Below are positions 36,244-44,516 of a DNA stretch of 64,000 bases, piece by piece. The stretch is from Kiritimatiellota bacterium B12222 (GTDB taxonomy: Bacteria > Verrucomicrobiota > Kiritimatiellia > SS1-B-03-39 > UBA6053). The notes beneath the pieces were generated by a model. The model was not told the DNA's origin. It was given only the letters and a program-made list of their open reading frames with translations, and did not search any database. The DNA lies in assembly GCA_029719485.1 (NCBI GenBank), contig CP120722.1, forward strand, positions 3,844,001-3,908,000, read 5' to 3'. Position numbers and translations under genes: made by a program. Position 1 is the stretch's first letter; each line of letters starts with the position of its first letter.

Positions 36244-36272
36244 TTAGCAAAATCTGATTTTCTCATTATAGA
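36244..36272 (+). promoter_or_regulatory. Candidate promoter of the phosphate transporter gene
   Basis: TTAGCA (36244-36249) and TATAGA (36267-36272) are separated by 17 bases, each matching the sigma-70 consensus at four of six positions. The ATG lies 33 bases downstream, preceded by AGGA at 36291-36294. Nothing obvious of a Pho-box type repeat was seen. Confidence 0.5.
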
Positions 36273-36305
36273 ATCTACGAATCTTTATTTTAGGAATCCC
36301 CCCTC

Positions 36306-37859
36306 ATGAATTTAACTTTTCTGTTGTGTATCGTCGTAATCGGACTCGTGATGCTTATTTGGGACTGCGTCGAAGTGGGAAGAAATGACGCCGCAAACTT
36401 AGTAAATGCCGTGTTTGGGGCAAGGGTAATGGCCCGAAACACGGCAGTATTGATTGCAGGGATTGCAGTTGTTTTGGGTGCAACCTTCGCCGCTCCCGTC
36501 ATGGAAACCGCGCGTAAAGGTATTTTTGACCCCAGTGCCTTCAGCGTACTCGATCCCGCCGTGGCCGTACAAGCAGTGATGATCATCTATATCACGGCCT
36601 ATTTGGTCGATACCGTACTGCTACACACTTACTCAGCCTTCGGCATGCCTGTCAGTACCACCGCATCCCTCGTATTTGAATTGGTGGGCGCCGCAGCCGC
36701 CGTGGCCTGGCTCAGTGGCGTAGGCAGCCAAGTCGTGAGCTGGGACAAAGTCGGCACCGTCATTTCAGCTATCGTGATTTCAATCTTCATCAGTGGAGTC
36801 GCCGGATGGATGATGCAACGCATGTTTCGTGGTGCCATCCGCGAACAACCCGCCAACCCTCTCCGCGTACTCCAACACGGCCCGTGGATCGCGGGAATGA
36901 TGTTCAGTGGACTCAGTTGGTTTTTGATTATGAAAGGCCTCAAAAGCGTCTCCTACATCAAAGCCCTTAAATCTGCCACTTTTGATGAAGTAGGTCCGGT
37001 GGCCATGCTCCTGATTATGTGGGCCGTCTACACCCTCATCATTCATATTTGCCTGCGATTCAACAAAGTAAAAGGCCCCAAATACCTGTTTCGAATCACT
37101 GCGGTTGTGGGCATGATTTGCCTCTCTTTTGCCTTTGGTCAGAACGACTTAGCGAATTGCGCTTCCCCTGGACTTTCTAGCTTTTGGCTCTACCAAAATA
37201 TGGATAAAGGCACTTCTGCCGCCACTGAAATTCCCATTCCCATGTGGGCCCTGTTCGGCTGTGGCGTACTCATGGTCATCGGAATGAGCAGTAAAAATGC
37301 ACAACGGGTTACCCGTGCAGCCGTCAATACCGGCAGTCAATACGACCATGTCTCCATTTATGCTCCCCAGTGGTGTCGCCGGATTGCACGCGTGTTTGTG
37401 AAAGAACACGATCCCGAAGCCGAACTCGCCCCTCCTCCCCAACTCAACGAAGACGGAAAACGGGTACATTTTGATCCCATGCGCGCCTCCGTCATTATGA
37501 GCGTAAGCGCGAGCGTCATCGCCCTCGCCTCCAGTAGCGGTATTCCGGTGTCCACCACCTATGTCACCTTTGCCTGCGTGGTCTCCACCGGGATGGCGGA
37601 TGGCGTGATGGGACGTGGAGATGCCGACCTCAAAATTGGTCGCGCAATTTGGACCGTGTTCTCTTGGTTTGCTGGCGCGGGCATCGCCATGGTCGCCGCC
37701 GGCCTCGTCGGCGGACTTATCTTCAAACTCGAATATTGGGGCCTCGCCCTCGCCCTGGGTGGAAATTTCCTCATCCGATTCTTGGTGACCAAAAGATCGG
37801 CGGCCCACGAATTGACTTACCACAAGAACACACCCAAAATAGAACCCCAAACGCCCTAA
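36306..37859 (+). CDS. pit: PiT family inorganic phosphate transporter
   Basis: A 517-residue membrane protein carrying two copies of the PiT signature: EVGRNDAANLVNAVFGARV near residue 24 and FAFGQNDLANCASPGLS near 280. FGMPVSTTASLVFELVGAA and SSGIPVSTTYVTFACVV are the paired helical re-entrant segments. About ten to twelve hydrophobic spans can be counted, with a soluble loop at about 355-395. It imports phosphate with a cation, H+ or Na+. The DUF47 protein that often accompanies PiT is not in the window. A strong hairpin terminator follows 18 bases after the stop. Confidence 0.93.
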   Translation: MNLTFLLCIVVIGLVMLIWDCVEVGRNDAANLVNAVFGARVMARNTAVLIAGIAVVLGATFAAPVMETARKGIFDPSAFSVLDPAVAVQAVMIIYITAYLVDTVLLHTYSAFGMPVSTTASLVFELVGAAAAVAWLSGVGSQVVSWDKVGTVISAIVISIFISGVAGWMMQRMFRGAIREQPANPLRVLQHGPWIAGMMFSGLSWFLIMKGLKSVSYIKALKSATFDEVGPVAMLLIMWAVYTLIIHICLRFNKVKGPKYLFRITAVVGMICLSFAFGQNDLANCASPGLSSFWLYQNMDKGTSAATEIPIPMWALFGCGVLMVIGMSSKNAQRVTRAAVNTGSQYDHVSIYAPQWCRRIARVFVKEHDPEAELAPPPQLNEDGKRVHFDPMRASVIMSVSASVIALASSSGIPVSTTYVTFACVVSTGMADGVMGRGDADLKIGRAIWTVFSWFAGAGIAMVAAGLVGGLIFKLEYWGLALALGGNFLIRFLVTKRSAAHELTYHKNTPKIEPQTP

Positions 37860-37877
37860 GTCACGGGAGGGTTCTCA

Positions 37878-37910
37878 GCGGATTACACTTCGGTGTAATC
37901 CGCTTTTTTT
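37878..37910 (+). terminator. Rho-independent terminator after pit
   Basis: A perfect 11-base-pair stem (37878-37888 with 37893-37903), TTCG tetraloop and seven Ts. This is the clearest intrinsic terminator in the window. Confidence 0.93.
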
Positions 37911-38116
37911 ATGTCCTGTGCCCCCACAATTGATTCTTAAAACGTACACGGTCTCTCCTCCTCAAACCATACCGCCTGCCCTCTCCCCCTTCATACCTCC
38001 TCCCATCCTCACTCATGTAGTCCAAAACACCCCACAGAGTCATTCGCGAAGAACGGACCCGCAGGGCGTGAAGCTCTCAGGACCATCCCCCCCCACGCCT
38101 TCCTAAGTGAGGATAC
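37911..38116. other. Intergenic stretch without detected gene
   Basis: Between the two facing terminators there is a C-rich plus strand with no convincing coding potential, promoter or repeat. I see nothing further in it. Confidence 0.5.
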
Positions 38117-38149
38117 AAAAAAACGCCGATGCGCTAAAGCATCGACGTT
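38117..38149 (-). terminator. Rho-independent terminator of the coiled-coil gene
   Basis: On the minus strand an 11-base-pair stem with one G-U pair (38149-38139 with 38132-38122) and a six-base loop is followed by a T-run. It lies 21 bases past the stop of the minus-strand gene. Confidence 0.88.
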
Positions 38150-38170
38150 ATGAACGAAGGATCAAAGTGG

Positions 38171-39217
38171 TTATTCAACCACATCCACTTCTTCAACCAC
38201 AGGCGCCTCACCCTCTTCGACCTCTTCGGTCGCCAAGGCATCCACCATCGCGGCTTCTTGATTGACAGCAGCATTCTTAATGCGTTCCAAGGTAACTTCC
38301 TGAGCATTCAGCAAATCAATTTGTTGCTTCAACACCATCCCTTTTTGACGCAACTGCGCATTTGCTTCCTTCAATTTCTTAAGGGAGTCATATACATTTT
38401 GCTCCAGCGTCATCGCACTTTTCAGACTCCCGACAGATTGTGTATCAGGAGAAGGCGTGCTCTCAACTTCAGCCATGCGTTCATCAATCAAACTCAACAT
38501 TTCTTTTTTACGGGCAATCTCATCGGTGTATTGATTGGCCAAGGGGGTTCCTGCAAGGCGAACTTGCTCCGCTTCCATGAAACCAATCTGGTTTTGCACA
38601 TTAAATTTCACCCGATTCAAATTATCCTTGACCGTTTTTAAGGCCTGTTCAGCATTTTGCTCCTGCTTTTGATTGCGCTTGTACTCTGTGGATACCCGCG
38701 TATCAATCTGCACATTGTCATTGTAAGAACTTCTGAAATAAGACTCATATTTATCAACGTCCTTGTGCTCATACAAGGAATTCGCAATCGTCATCAATGA
38801 ATTAACCCGATCTTTCATCATGGCATCCGTGAGCGCCAGGGTCGAGGCCTGACTGGAACCCGCACGGTAATCTTCCGGCATGAGTTTCAATTCTTGCATG
38901 GCTTGCGCCCGTTTGTTCTGCAAATCCTTCATACTGGTCTGCAAATCATCCATGATCATTTTCTTCAAACGAATCACTCGGGTCTTAGAATCCTCACTAT
39001 CTTTCAGCTTGGAGAGATTAGCAATGAGATCATTGATTTTCGCTTCGGTCTGATTATTCAGCTCCATAAATTGATCGGTCAAGGTCTGCACCCTTGCTTG
39101 CTGATCGGTAATAATCGCTTCCATGTCTTCAATGGAACGTTCGGGGGCGTTTTGCGCTTGCACCAGCTGGGTAACCACCAACGCGGCGCCAATCATCATT
39201 TTTGTATATTTAATCAT
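38171..39217 (-). CDS. Secreted coiled-coil protein of unknown function
   Basis: A 348-residue protein with a signal peptide (MMIGAALVVTQLVQAQ). From residue 30 to about 310 it is almost wholly helical, with heptad-like runs such as AIITDQQARVQTLTDQFMEL and NVYDSLKKLKEANAQLRQK, broken by short proline and glycine points. The last 25 residues are strongly acidic (EEVEEGEAPVVEEVDVVE). I do not recognise a family; an elongated periplasmic protein is the simplest reading. It is a single gene with its own terminator. Confidence 0.75.
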   Translation of the reverse strand: MIKYTKMMIGAALVVTQLVQAQNAPERSIEDMEAIITDQQARVQTLTDQFMELNNQTEAKINDLIANLSKLKDSEDSKTRVIRLKKMIMDDLQTSMKDLQNKRAQAMQELKLMPEDYRAGSSQASTLALTDAMMKDRVNSLMTIANSLYEHKDVDKYESYFRSSYNDNVQIDTRVSTEYKRNQKQEQNAEQALKTVKDNLNRVKFNVQNQIGFMEAEQVRLAGTPLANQYTDEIARKKEMLSLIDERMAEVESTPSPDTQSVGSLKSAMTLEQNVYDSLKKLKEANAQLRQKGMVLKQQIDLLNAQEVTLERIKNAAVNQEAAMVDALATEEVEEGEAPVVEEVDVVE

Positions 39218-39341
39218 TATAATAGTATCTCCTAGTGAATAACGGGGTATTTAAGCAGACTTTCTAAAAATGTCGAGGGAGAAACATTGCTCCACCTCCC
39301 CTCCTCCTCAACCTACAAATACGCTTTACGCATTTTTCTCC

Positions 39342-39370
39342 TTGCCATAGCTCTGAAAACGACTTATAGA
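39342..39370 (+). promoter_or_regulatory. Candidate sigma-70 promoter of rpmE-prfA
   Basis: TTGCCA (39342-39347) and TATAGA (39365-39370) are 17 bases apart. The rpmE ATG is at 39407, preceded by GAGGA. Confidence 0.6.
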
Positions 39371-39406
39371 ACCCAGCTCTCTTAAAAATTTTCCGAGGAA
39401 TTCACC

Positions 39407-39610
39407 ATGAAAGCCAATATCCATCCCGAATACGTGGAAGCCAAAGTACACTGCGCCTGTGGTGCTGTTCACGAAACCCGCTCTACACGTAAAGAAATGC
39501 ACATCAATACATGTGGCAATTGTCATCCTTTCTACACCGGTAACTCTAAGTTGATCGATACAGAAGGACGCGTAGATCGTTTCAACAAAAAATACGGAAG
39601 CCGCCGCTAA
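39407..39610 (+). CDS. rpmE: 50S ribosomal protein L31 (zinc form)
   Basis: A 67-residue L31 protein at the surface of the large ribosomal subunit. It is the zinc-binding (C+) form: HCACG near residue 16 and INTCGNCHPFYTG near 40 give the Cys ligands. LIDTEGRVDRFNKKYG is the conserved C-terminus. GAGGA lies seven bases before the ATG. It starts a translation-related group with prfA and prmC. Confidence 0.95.
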   Translation: MKANIHPEYVEAKVHCACGAVHETRSTRKEMHINTCGNCHPFYTGNSKLIDTEGRVDRFNKKYGSRR

Positions 39611-39700
39611 GCGCGACTTTTCCCCTTCGGGCCGTCTCCGCCTTCTTGCCGTACATCTCGGCTTGGCGAAGAACGGCTCGTTTTGTATTGGACCCCCCAT

Positions 39701-40801
39701 ATGATCGACGCAGCCTACCTCGAGACCCTGAACGCCCGACTCCACGAGTTGGAAAATCAGATGGGTACCCCTGAAATCGCGACTGATCAAACCCGCATGC
39801 GGGGAATCCTCACCGAACACAAACACACCAAAACCCTTAGGGATTTAGGAAAAGTGTACGTGGATTTGGTCCAACAAATTGCAGAAACCTCCGAAATGCT
39901 CGCCGACAGCGGGCTCGATGAGGAAATGCAGGAAATGGCAGCCCTCGAACTCGAAGAACTGCAAACCCAACTTCCCGAAGCAGAAAAACACTTAAAAGTG
40001 GCACTGCTCACGCCCGACCCTGCCGACGATCGCGGTATCATCCTTGAAATTCGTGCCGGCACCGGTGGAGATGAAGCCGCTATCTTTGCAGGCGACCTCT
40101 TTCGCATGTATCAGCGCTACGCCGAAAATATGGGTTGGGAATGCAAAGTACTCGACGCCAATATTTCAGAATTGGGCGGATATAAAGAAGTCATCGCCGC
40201 CGTTCAAGGGCCTGAAATTTACAAACGCTTGAAATATGAGAGCGGCGTTCACCGGGTCCAACGCGTCCCTGCCACCGAAACCCAAGGCCGCGTGCATACC
40301 TCTGCCGCAACCGTAGCGGTGCTGCCCGAAGCCGTCGAAGTCGACGATGTGGCCATCCCCGCCGAAGAAATTCGCTGCGATGTGTTTCGTGCCTCCGGCC
40401 CCGGCGGACAATCCGTCAACACCACCGATAGTGCTATTCGCCTTACCCATTTACCCACCGGCCTCGTCGTTCAGTGTCAGGATGAAAAATCCCAACACCG
40501 CAATCGCGAAAAAGCCATGAAAGTTCTTCAAGCCCGCCTATTGGACAAACGGCGTCAGGAAGAAGATGACAAACGTGCAGGTGACCGCAAAAATATGATC
40601 GGCACCGGAGATCGCAGCGAACGCATCCGCACCTACAACTTTCCTCAAAACCGTTTAACCGACCATCGTATTGGCCTCACCCTCTACGCCCTCGCCTCCA
40701 TCATGGAAGGTGATTTGGATCAACTCATCGACCCTCTGTTCGATCATGATATTGACGAACAATTGCAAGCCCAACTCAAACAGGGACAAGTCGAACACTA
40801 A
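39701..40801 (+). CDS. prfA: Peptide chain release factor 1
   Basis: RF1 ends translation at UAA and UAG. The stop-codon reading motif is PAT in [19 protein letters not shown], which separates it from RF2 (SPF). The catalytic GGQ is in [18 protein letters not shown] and is followed by [15 protein letters not shown]. The acidic [18 protein letters not shown] lies near residue 115. I start at the ATG at 39701, as the TTG at 39683 has no support. PrmC, encoded next, methylates the Gln of this GGQ. Confidence 0.96.
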   Translation: MIDAAYLETLNARLHELENQMGTPEIATDQTRMRGILTEHKHTKTLRDLGKVYVDLVQQIAETSEMLADSGLDEEMQEMAALELEELQTQLPEAEKHLKVALLTPDPADDRGIILEIRAGTGGDEAAIFAGDLFRMYQRYAENMGWECKVLDANISELGGYKEVIAAVQGPEIYKRLKYESGVHRVQRVPATETQGRVHTSAATVAVLPEAVEVDDVAIPAEEIRCDVFRASGPGGQSVNTTDSAIRLTHLPTGLVVQCQDEKSQHRNREKAMKVLQARLLDKRRQEEDDKRAGDRKNMIGTGDRSERIRTYNFPQNRLTDHRIGLTLYALASIMEGDLDQLIDPLFDHDIDEQLQAQLKQGQVEH

Positions 40802-40819
40802 GGGTGGTTTGGACCTAAC

Positions 40820-41623
40820 ATGAAAACCTGGGCCGAATTGATTTCTGAAGTTCCGGACGTCCCCCCCGAACTCTTGCAGTGGTGGCTTTCTGACTTTTTT
40901 GATGCCTCTCTGACCCACTTGCCCTTACAGGATTCGCCATCTGAATCCCAGCTCACAGCCTTCACCCAGGCCGTCGTGCGACTCAAAACCGGCGAACCCG
41001 TTCAATATGTCTGCGGCAGAACCCCCTTCAGAGACCTCGAACTCCACATCGACGCCCGCGTGCTCATCCCCCGCCCCGAAACCGAACAGCTGGTACAAAT
41101 TGCCCTCGATCGCTTCATCACCTCAGGCGATCGCGTACTCGATGTGGGCACGGGCAGCGGTTGCATCGCCCTCAGCATTAAAAAAGCCCGACCCGGCTGT
41201 CAGGTCTCAGCCCGGGATATTTCCGCAGAAGCCCTCGAGGTCGCTCGCGAAAATGCCCGCCGTTTAGGTCTGGATGTCGACTTCAAACAAGCCGATCTCC
41301 TCACCGAGGAACCTTTCCGATCTTCGGAACTTATCATCGCCAATCTTCCGTACATCGGAGAAATCGAAAAGGCGGATCTGCCCGAAAATGTGCGTGAATT
41401 TGAACCCCACTTAGCACTTTTTTCAGGTGACGATGGTACGCCCCTGATCAAAAAATTGCTCAAACAAGCCCTCGACGTTTTGACACCTGAAGGCGTGGTG
41501 CTCCTCGAAACCGGCGAACATCAGGGAGCCATTTGGCGCCAACAAGCTACCGAACTCGGTTGGCAGGTCGAAAGCATCTGCGATTTAGCCGATCGTGAAC
41601 GGTTTTGGATCTTTAAGCGGTGA
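40820..41623 (+). CDS. prmC: Release factor glutamine methyltransferase
   Basis: PrmC uses S-adenosylmethionine to methylate the GGQ glutamine of release factors. RTPFRDLELHIDARVLIPRP with the RPETE-type start of the Rossmann domain, LDVGTGSGCIALSIKKARPG (motif I), and IIANLPYIGEIEKADLPENV (motif IV) are seen. Motif IV reads NLPY where most relatives have NPPY, a variant also known in the family. It begins 18 bases after prfA, the usual arrangement. Confidence 0.95.
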   Translation: MKTWAELISEVPDVPPELLQWWLSDFFDASLTHLPLQDSPSESQLTAFTQAVVRLKTGEPVQYVCGRTPFRDLELHIDARVLIPRPETEQLVQIALDRFITSGDRVLDVGTGSGCIALSIKKARPGCQVSARDISAEALEVARENARRLGLDVDFKQADLLTEEPFRSSELIIANLPYIGEIEKADLPENVREFEPHLALFSGDDGTPLIKKLLKQALDVLTPEGVVLLETGEHQGAIWRQQATELGWQVESICDLADRERFWIFKR

Positions 41624-41715
41624 AGCAACCGCAGCCCTTCTTTCGCTTTCAAATTTGTACAAATCACGGCTTATCTTTTGCATTTTAAGCAGAAAACAGG
41701 CACCTTTTCCTCATC

Positions 41716-42708
41716 ATGAAAAAAATCTTTTTTTCCCTCCTGTTTTCTTTCCTTTTCATAGGTCAGACTTTCGCACAGAGTCTGGAAAAGGTTGCGCATG
41801 TCGACGAAGCCATGGGACTCAAATTTCCATATGAACTCGCAGGATTACGCTATCGAGGCCTTCACAGTTACCGCGAGTACGGAGAGGGATTAGGCTACAG
41901 CCTACGTTACGAAGCCGAAGGCCCCATGAAACTGGACCTTTACATTTATGATCACGAATTAAACGACCTACCGGAAGGTGTCGAAGCGGACCTGGTCATC
42001 ATGGAATCAAAAATGACCCTCGCGAGCGTCAAAAATGCCGAGAAATCGGGTCAATATTCAAACCTGAAAATCCTCACCGACCAACAAATCATCGAAGCCG
42101 ATAACATTTCTTTTCTCAAAAACCAATTCAGTTACAACGAAGTGGGTAGCAATGTTTTCACAGGCAAACTTACTTCAGAAAGTCTCCTCACCAGCTGGGG
42201 AGGCTCCTTTATCAAGGTGCGGTACACCTTTGGGGGTGATGATCATATTTTAGGACAAAAAGTATCCCAAGCCATCCCCACAGCATTGGCGGAAATCCTC
42301 AACCAAGGTGGCGATCCCATTCGAGATGAAATTCACCAAAACATATTTGAAGCGATCAACATCTTTCGGAAAGACCCCCACAATAAAGCCGCTCAAGTGC
42401 GCATTGCGACATACAGTATGGATTCAGAGGCTATCCTCATCAATATGACTGAAAAAACAGCCCCTTGGATTGCCGAAGAAAAGGACCCCAGCCCCGCATC
42501 GAGCATCCTCATGCTCGCCTTTATTGCCGGAAATATTGATGCGCAATTAATCCAAGGAAAAGCACAAGACCAGAGCGTCGCCGGAGCACGTCAAGTGATC
42601 CAAACCTATCAGCTCCTGCGTAAAGAAAACAACCTAGAGAGCATTCAGGAAATAGAAACCTGGATCGCACTCGACGAACATAACGCACTTCACACCGCGT
42701 TTGACTGA
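41716..42708 (+). CDS. Secreted protein of unknown function upstream of tamA
   Basis: A 330-residue protein with a signal peptide ending near FLFIGQTFAQS (residue 21). The body has alternating hydrophobic beta-type stretches (LGYSLRYEAEGPMKLDLYIY, LLTSWGGSFIKVRYTFGG) and a helical end. I do not recognise it. It lies 23 bases before tamA in the same direction, so it may be periplasmic and linked to outer-membrane assembly, but this is only context. Confidence 0.72.
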   Translation: MKKIFFSLLFSFLFIGQTFAQSLEKVAHVDEAMGLKFPYELAGLRYRGLHSYREYGEGLGYSLRYEAEGPMKLDLYIYDHELNDLPEGVEADLVIMESKMTLASVKNAEKSGQYSNLKILTDQQIIEADNISFLKNQFSYNEVGSNVFTGKLTSESLLTSWGGSFIKVRYTFGGDDHILGQKVSQAIPTALAEILNQGGDPIRDEIHQNIFEAINIFRKDPHNKAAQVRIATYSMDSEAILINMTEKTAPWIAEEKDPSPASSILMLAFIAGNIDAQLIQGKAQDQSVAGARQVIQTYQLLRKENNLESIQEIETWIALDEHNALHTAFD

Positions 42709-42731
42709 TCACCTTCTCTCTTCTTTCTCTT

Positions 42732-44516
42732 ATGACTCTCCGGCAATTACTGCTTATATTTCTCTCTATGCTCGCATGCGTAGGGCTGAGTGTTGCCCTT
42801 GCCGAACAACCGACACCGGATGAACTCGAACTCCGCTATACCGTTCACTGGAACGGTATTAAAAAACATCCTCAAAAAGACGCGCTTGTTGATGCATCAA
42901 GGGTTGAACGACTGAAAGATGCTCCAGTCCCCTCCTTTCCGCTGTTACAAAAACGGGTGAACGACGACATTGTACGCCTGCAGTCCCTGCTTCAAGCCCA
43001 AGGCTATTACGAAGCCCAAATTGAAACAAAGATTGATACCCGCACCCAACCCATCACCGTCAACATCACCTCCATCCCCGGACCGCTGTACCGAATCGGA
43101 TCTCAAAGCATCAACTACGAAGGATCTACGCCCCCCCGAAGTAAATGGAAACCTTATTTGATTCACACAGATCCCGCGACCACCACCGCCATCCAAAATG
43201 CAGAACGCAGGATGCTCCGCCACTTTAAAAACAACGGACAGCCCTACCCCCGTATTGTCAAACAAGACTACCTCATCGATCTCGAATCCAAAGTCATGGA
43301 CCTCAGCTACACCATCGACCCCGGTCCCACGTACCGCTTTGGCGAACTCGAAATCGAAGGAATGACCAGCGTAGGCAAACGTTCTATTCTTCGTCAAGTC
43401 ACCTGGGATGCAAATCAATTTTACGATCTGCGTCTCATCGAAGACTTTGAAAAACATCTCATCCTCTCCGGACTCTTTTCAAAAGTCCGCATCACCGAAA
43501 TCCCTCCTCCCGCCGACGCGACCCATCTTGATTTCATCCTCGAAGTAACCGAACGATATCAACGCACCATCCGTTTCGGGGTCAATTACCAAAGCGAAGA
43601 AGGCTTCGGCGTCAACAGCTCATGGGAACACCGAAATCTTTTCGGCGATGGCGAAGACCTCACCCTCAATGTAGAGCTGAGCGAACTCTCAACCATCGCA
43701 TCCGCCGACTTCAGCAAGCCCGGCTTTAAAATTAGAAATCAAAGCCTCCTCTATGGCTTTGAAATCGCAGACGAACGCCCAGAGGCCTATGACAGCACCA
43801 GTTTCTCCACCTTTATCGGTTTGGGGCGCTCTTACTCTCAACGATTTCTCACCAGCGTGGCCATTGGCTATAAATATTCTTCCGTAACCCAATCGGATGA
43901 AAACAATAATTACGGACTGATCTATTTACCCATTTATCTCGCATGGGATACCACCCTGGATGAACTCAACCCCCAAAAAGGATACCGACTCAACACAGAA
44001 CTTACGCCCTATACCGACGTGTTAAACGGGGATCTGGATTTCGCCCGCCTCCAAATAACCGGCACGCATTATTACACCCTAAGTCGACGCCCCATCATTG
44101 TGCTTGCCGGCCGCGCCACGGCAGGCACCTTACAAGGAGCGGCAACCGATGACATCCCCGCCGATGAACGTTTTTATTCTGGAGGAGGTGGATCCGTGCG
44201 CGGCTACAGTTACCAATCCATCGGACCCAAAGTGGATGGTCAAAGCGTGGGAGGCAGTTCGCTTTTAGAAATGTCCTTTGAAGTCAGAGCCCGCTTCACC
44301 GAAACCTGGGGCTTTGCCACCTTCATTGATGGAGGAATGGTCGCCACCAATACCTCTCCCCACCTCAACACCCCCATGCAATGGGGTGCAGGGGCCGGCT
44401 TACGAATCTTCACGGGAATCGGGCCCTTGCGCCTCGATCTCGCCTACCCCATCAATCCGGATGAAGATCAAGAGAGTCGTTTGCAGTTTTACATCAGTTT
44501 AGGACAGGCCTTCTAA
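42732..44516 (+). CDS. tamA: BamA/TamA family outer-membrane protein
   Basis: A 594-residue Omp85-family protein with a signal peptide (LLLIFLSMLACVGLSVALA). The N-terminal part holds POTRA-like domains, e.g. VNDDIVRLQSLLQAQGYYEA and RFGELEIEGMTSVGKRSIL. The barrel begins near residue 265 and contains the conserved loop GGGGSVRGYSYQSIGP (VRGY). It ends with a beta-signal-like strand QFYISLGQAF with terminal Phe. With TamB it helps insert proteins into, or move lipids to, the outer membrane. Its stop overlaps the tamB start by one base. Confidence 0.92.
   Translation: MTLRQLLLIFLSMLACVGLSVALAEQPTPDELELRYTVHWNGIKKHPQKDALVDASRVERLKDAPVPSFPLLQKRVNDDIVRLQSLLQAQGYYEAQIETKIDTRTQPITVNITSIPGPLYRIGSQSINYEGSTPPRSKWKPYLIHTDPATTTAIQNAERRMLRHFKNNGQPYPRIVKQDYLIDLESKVMDLSYTIDPGPTYRFGELEIEGMTSVGKRSILRQVTWDANQFYDLRLIEDFEKHLILSGLFSKVRITEIPPPADATHLDFILEVTERYQRTIRFGVNYQSEEGFGVNSSWEHRNLFGDGEDLTLNVELSELSTIASADFSKPGFKIRNQSLLYGFEIADERPEAYDSTSFSTFIGLGRSYSQRFLTSVAIGYKYSSVTQSDENNNYGLIYLPIYLAWDTTLDELNPQKGYRLNTELTPYTDVLNGDLDFARLQITGTHYYTLSRRPIIVLAGRATAGTLQGAATDDIPADERFYSGGGGSVRGYSYQSIGPKVDGQSVGGSSLLEMSFEVRARFTETWGFATFIDGGMVATNTSPHLNTPMQWGAGAGLRIFTGIGPLRLDLAYPINPDEDQESRLQFYISLGQAF

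Noticed and set aside
37149-37850. Long open frame antisense to the phosphate transporter (233 codons)
   Set aside because: The plus-strand frame has full PiT motifs; the antisense frame shows low-complexity His/Gly-rich sequence typical of a shadow.
39639-39668. Possible terminator between rpmE and prfA
   Set aside because: The stem CGCC/GCCG with CGGC/GGCG contains bulges and no T-run follows; read-through into prfA is more likely.
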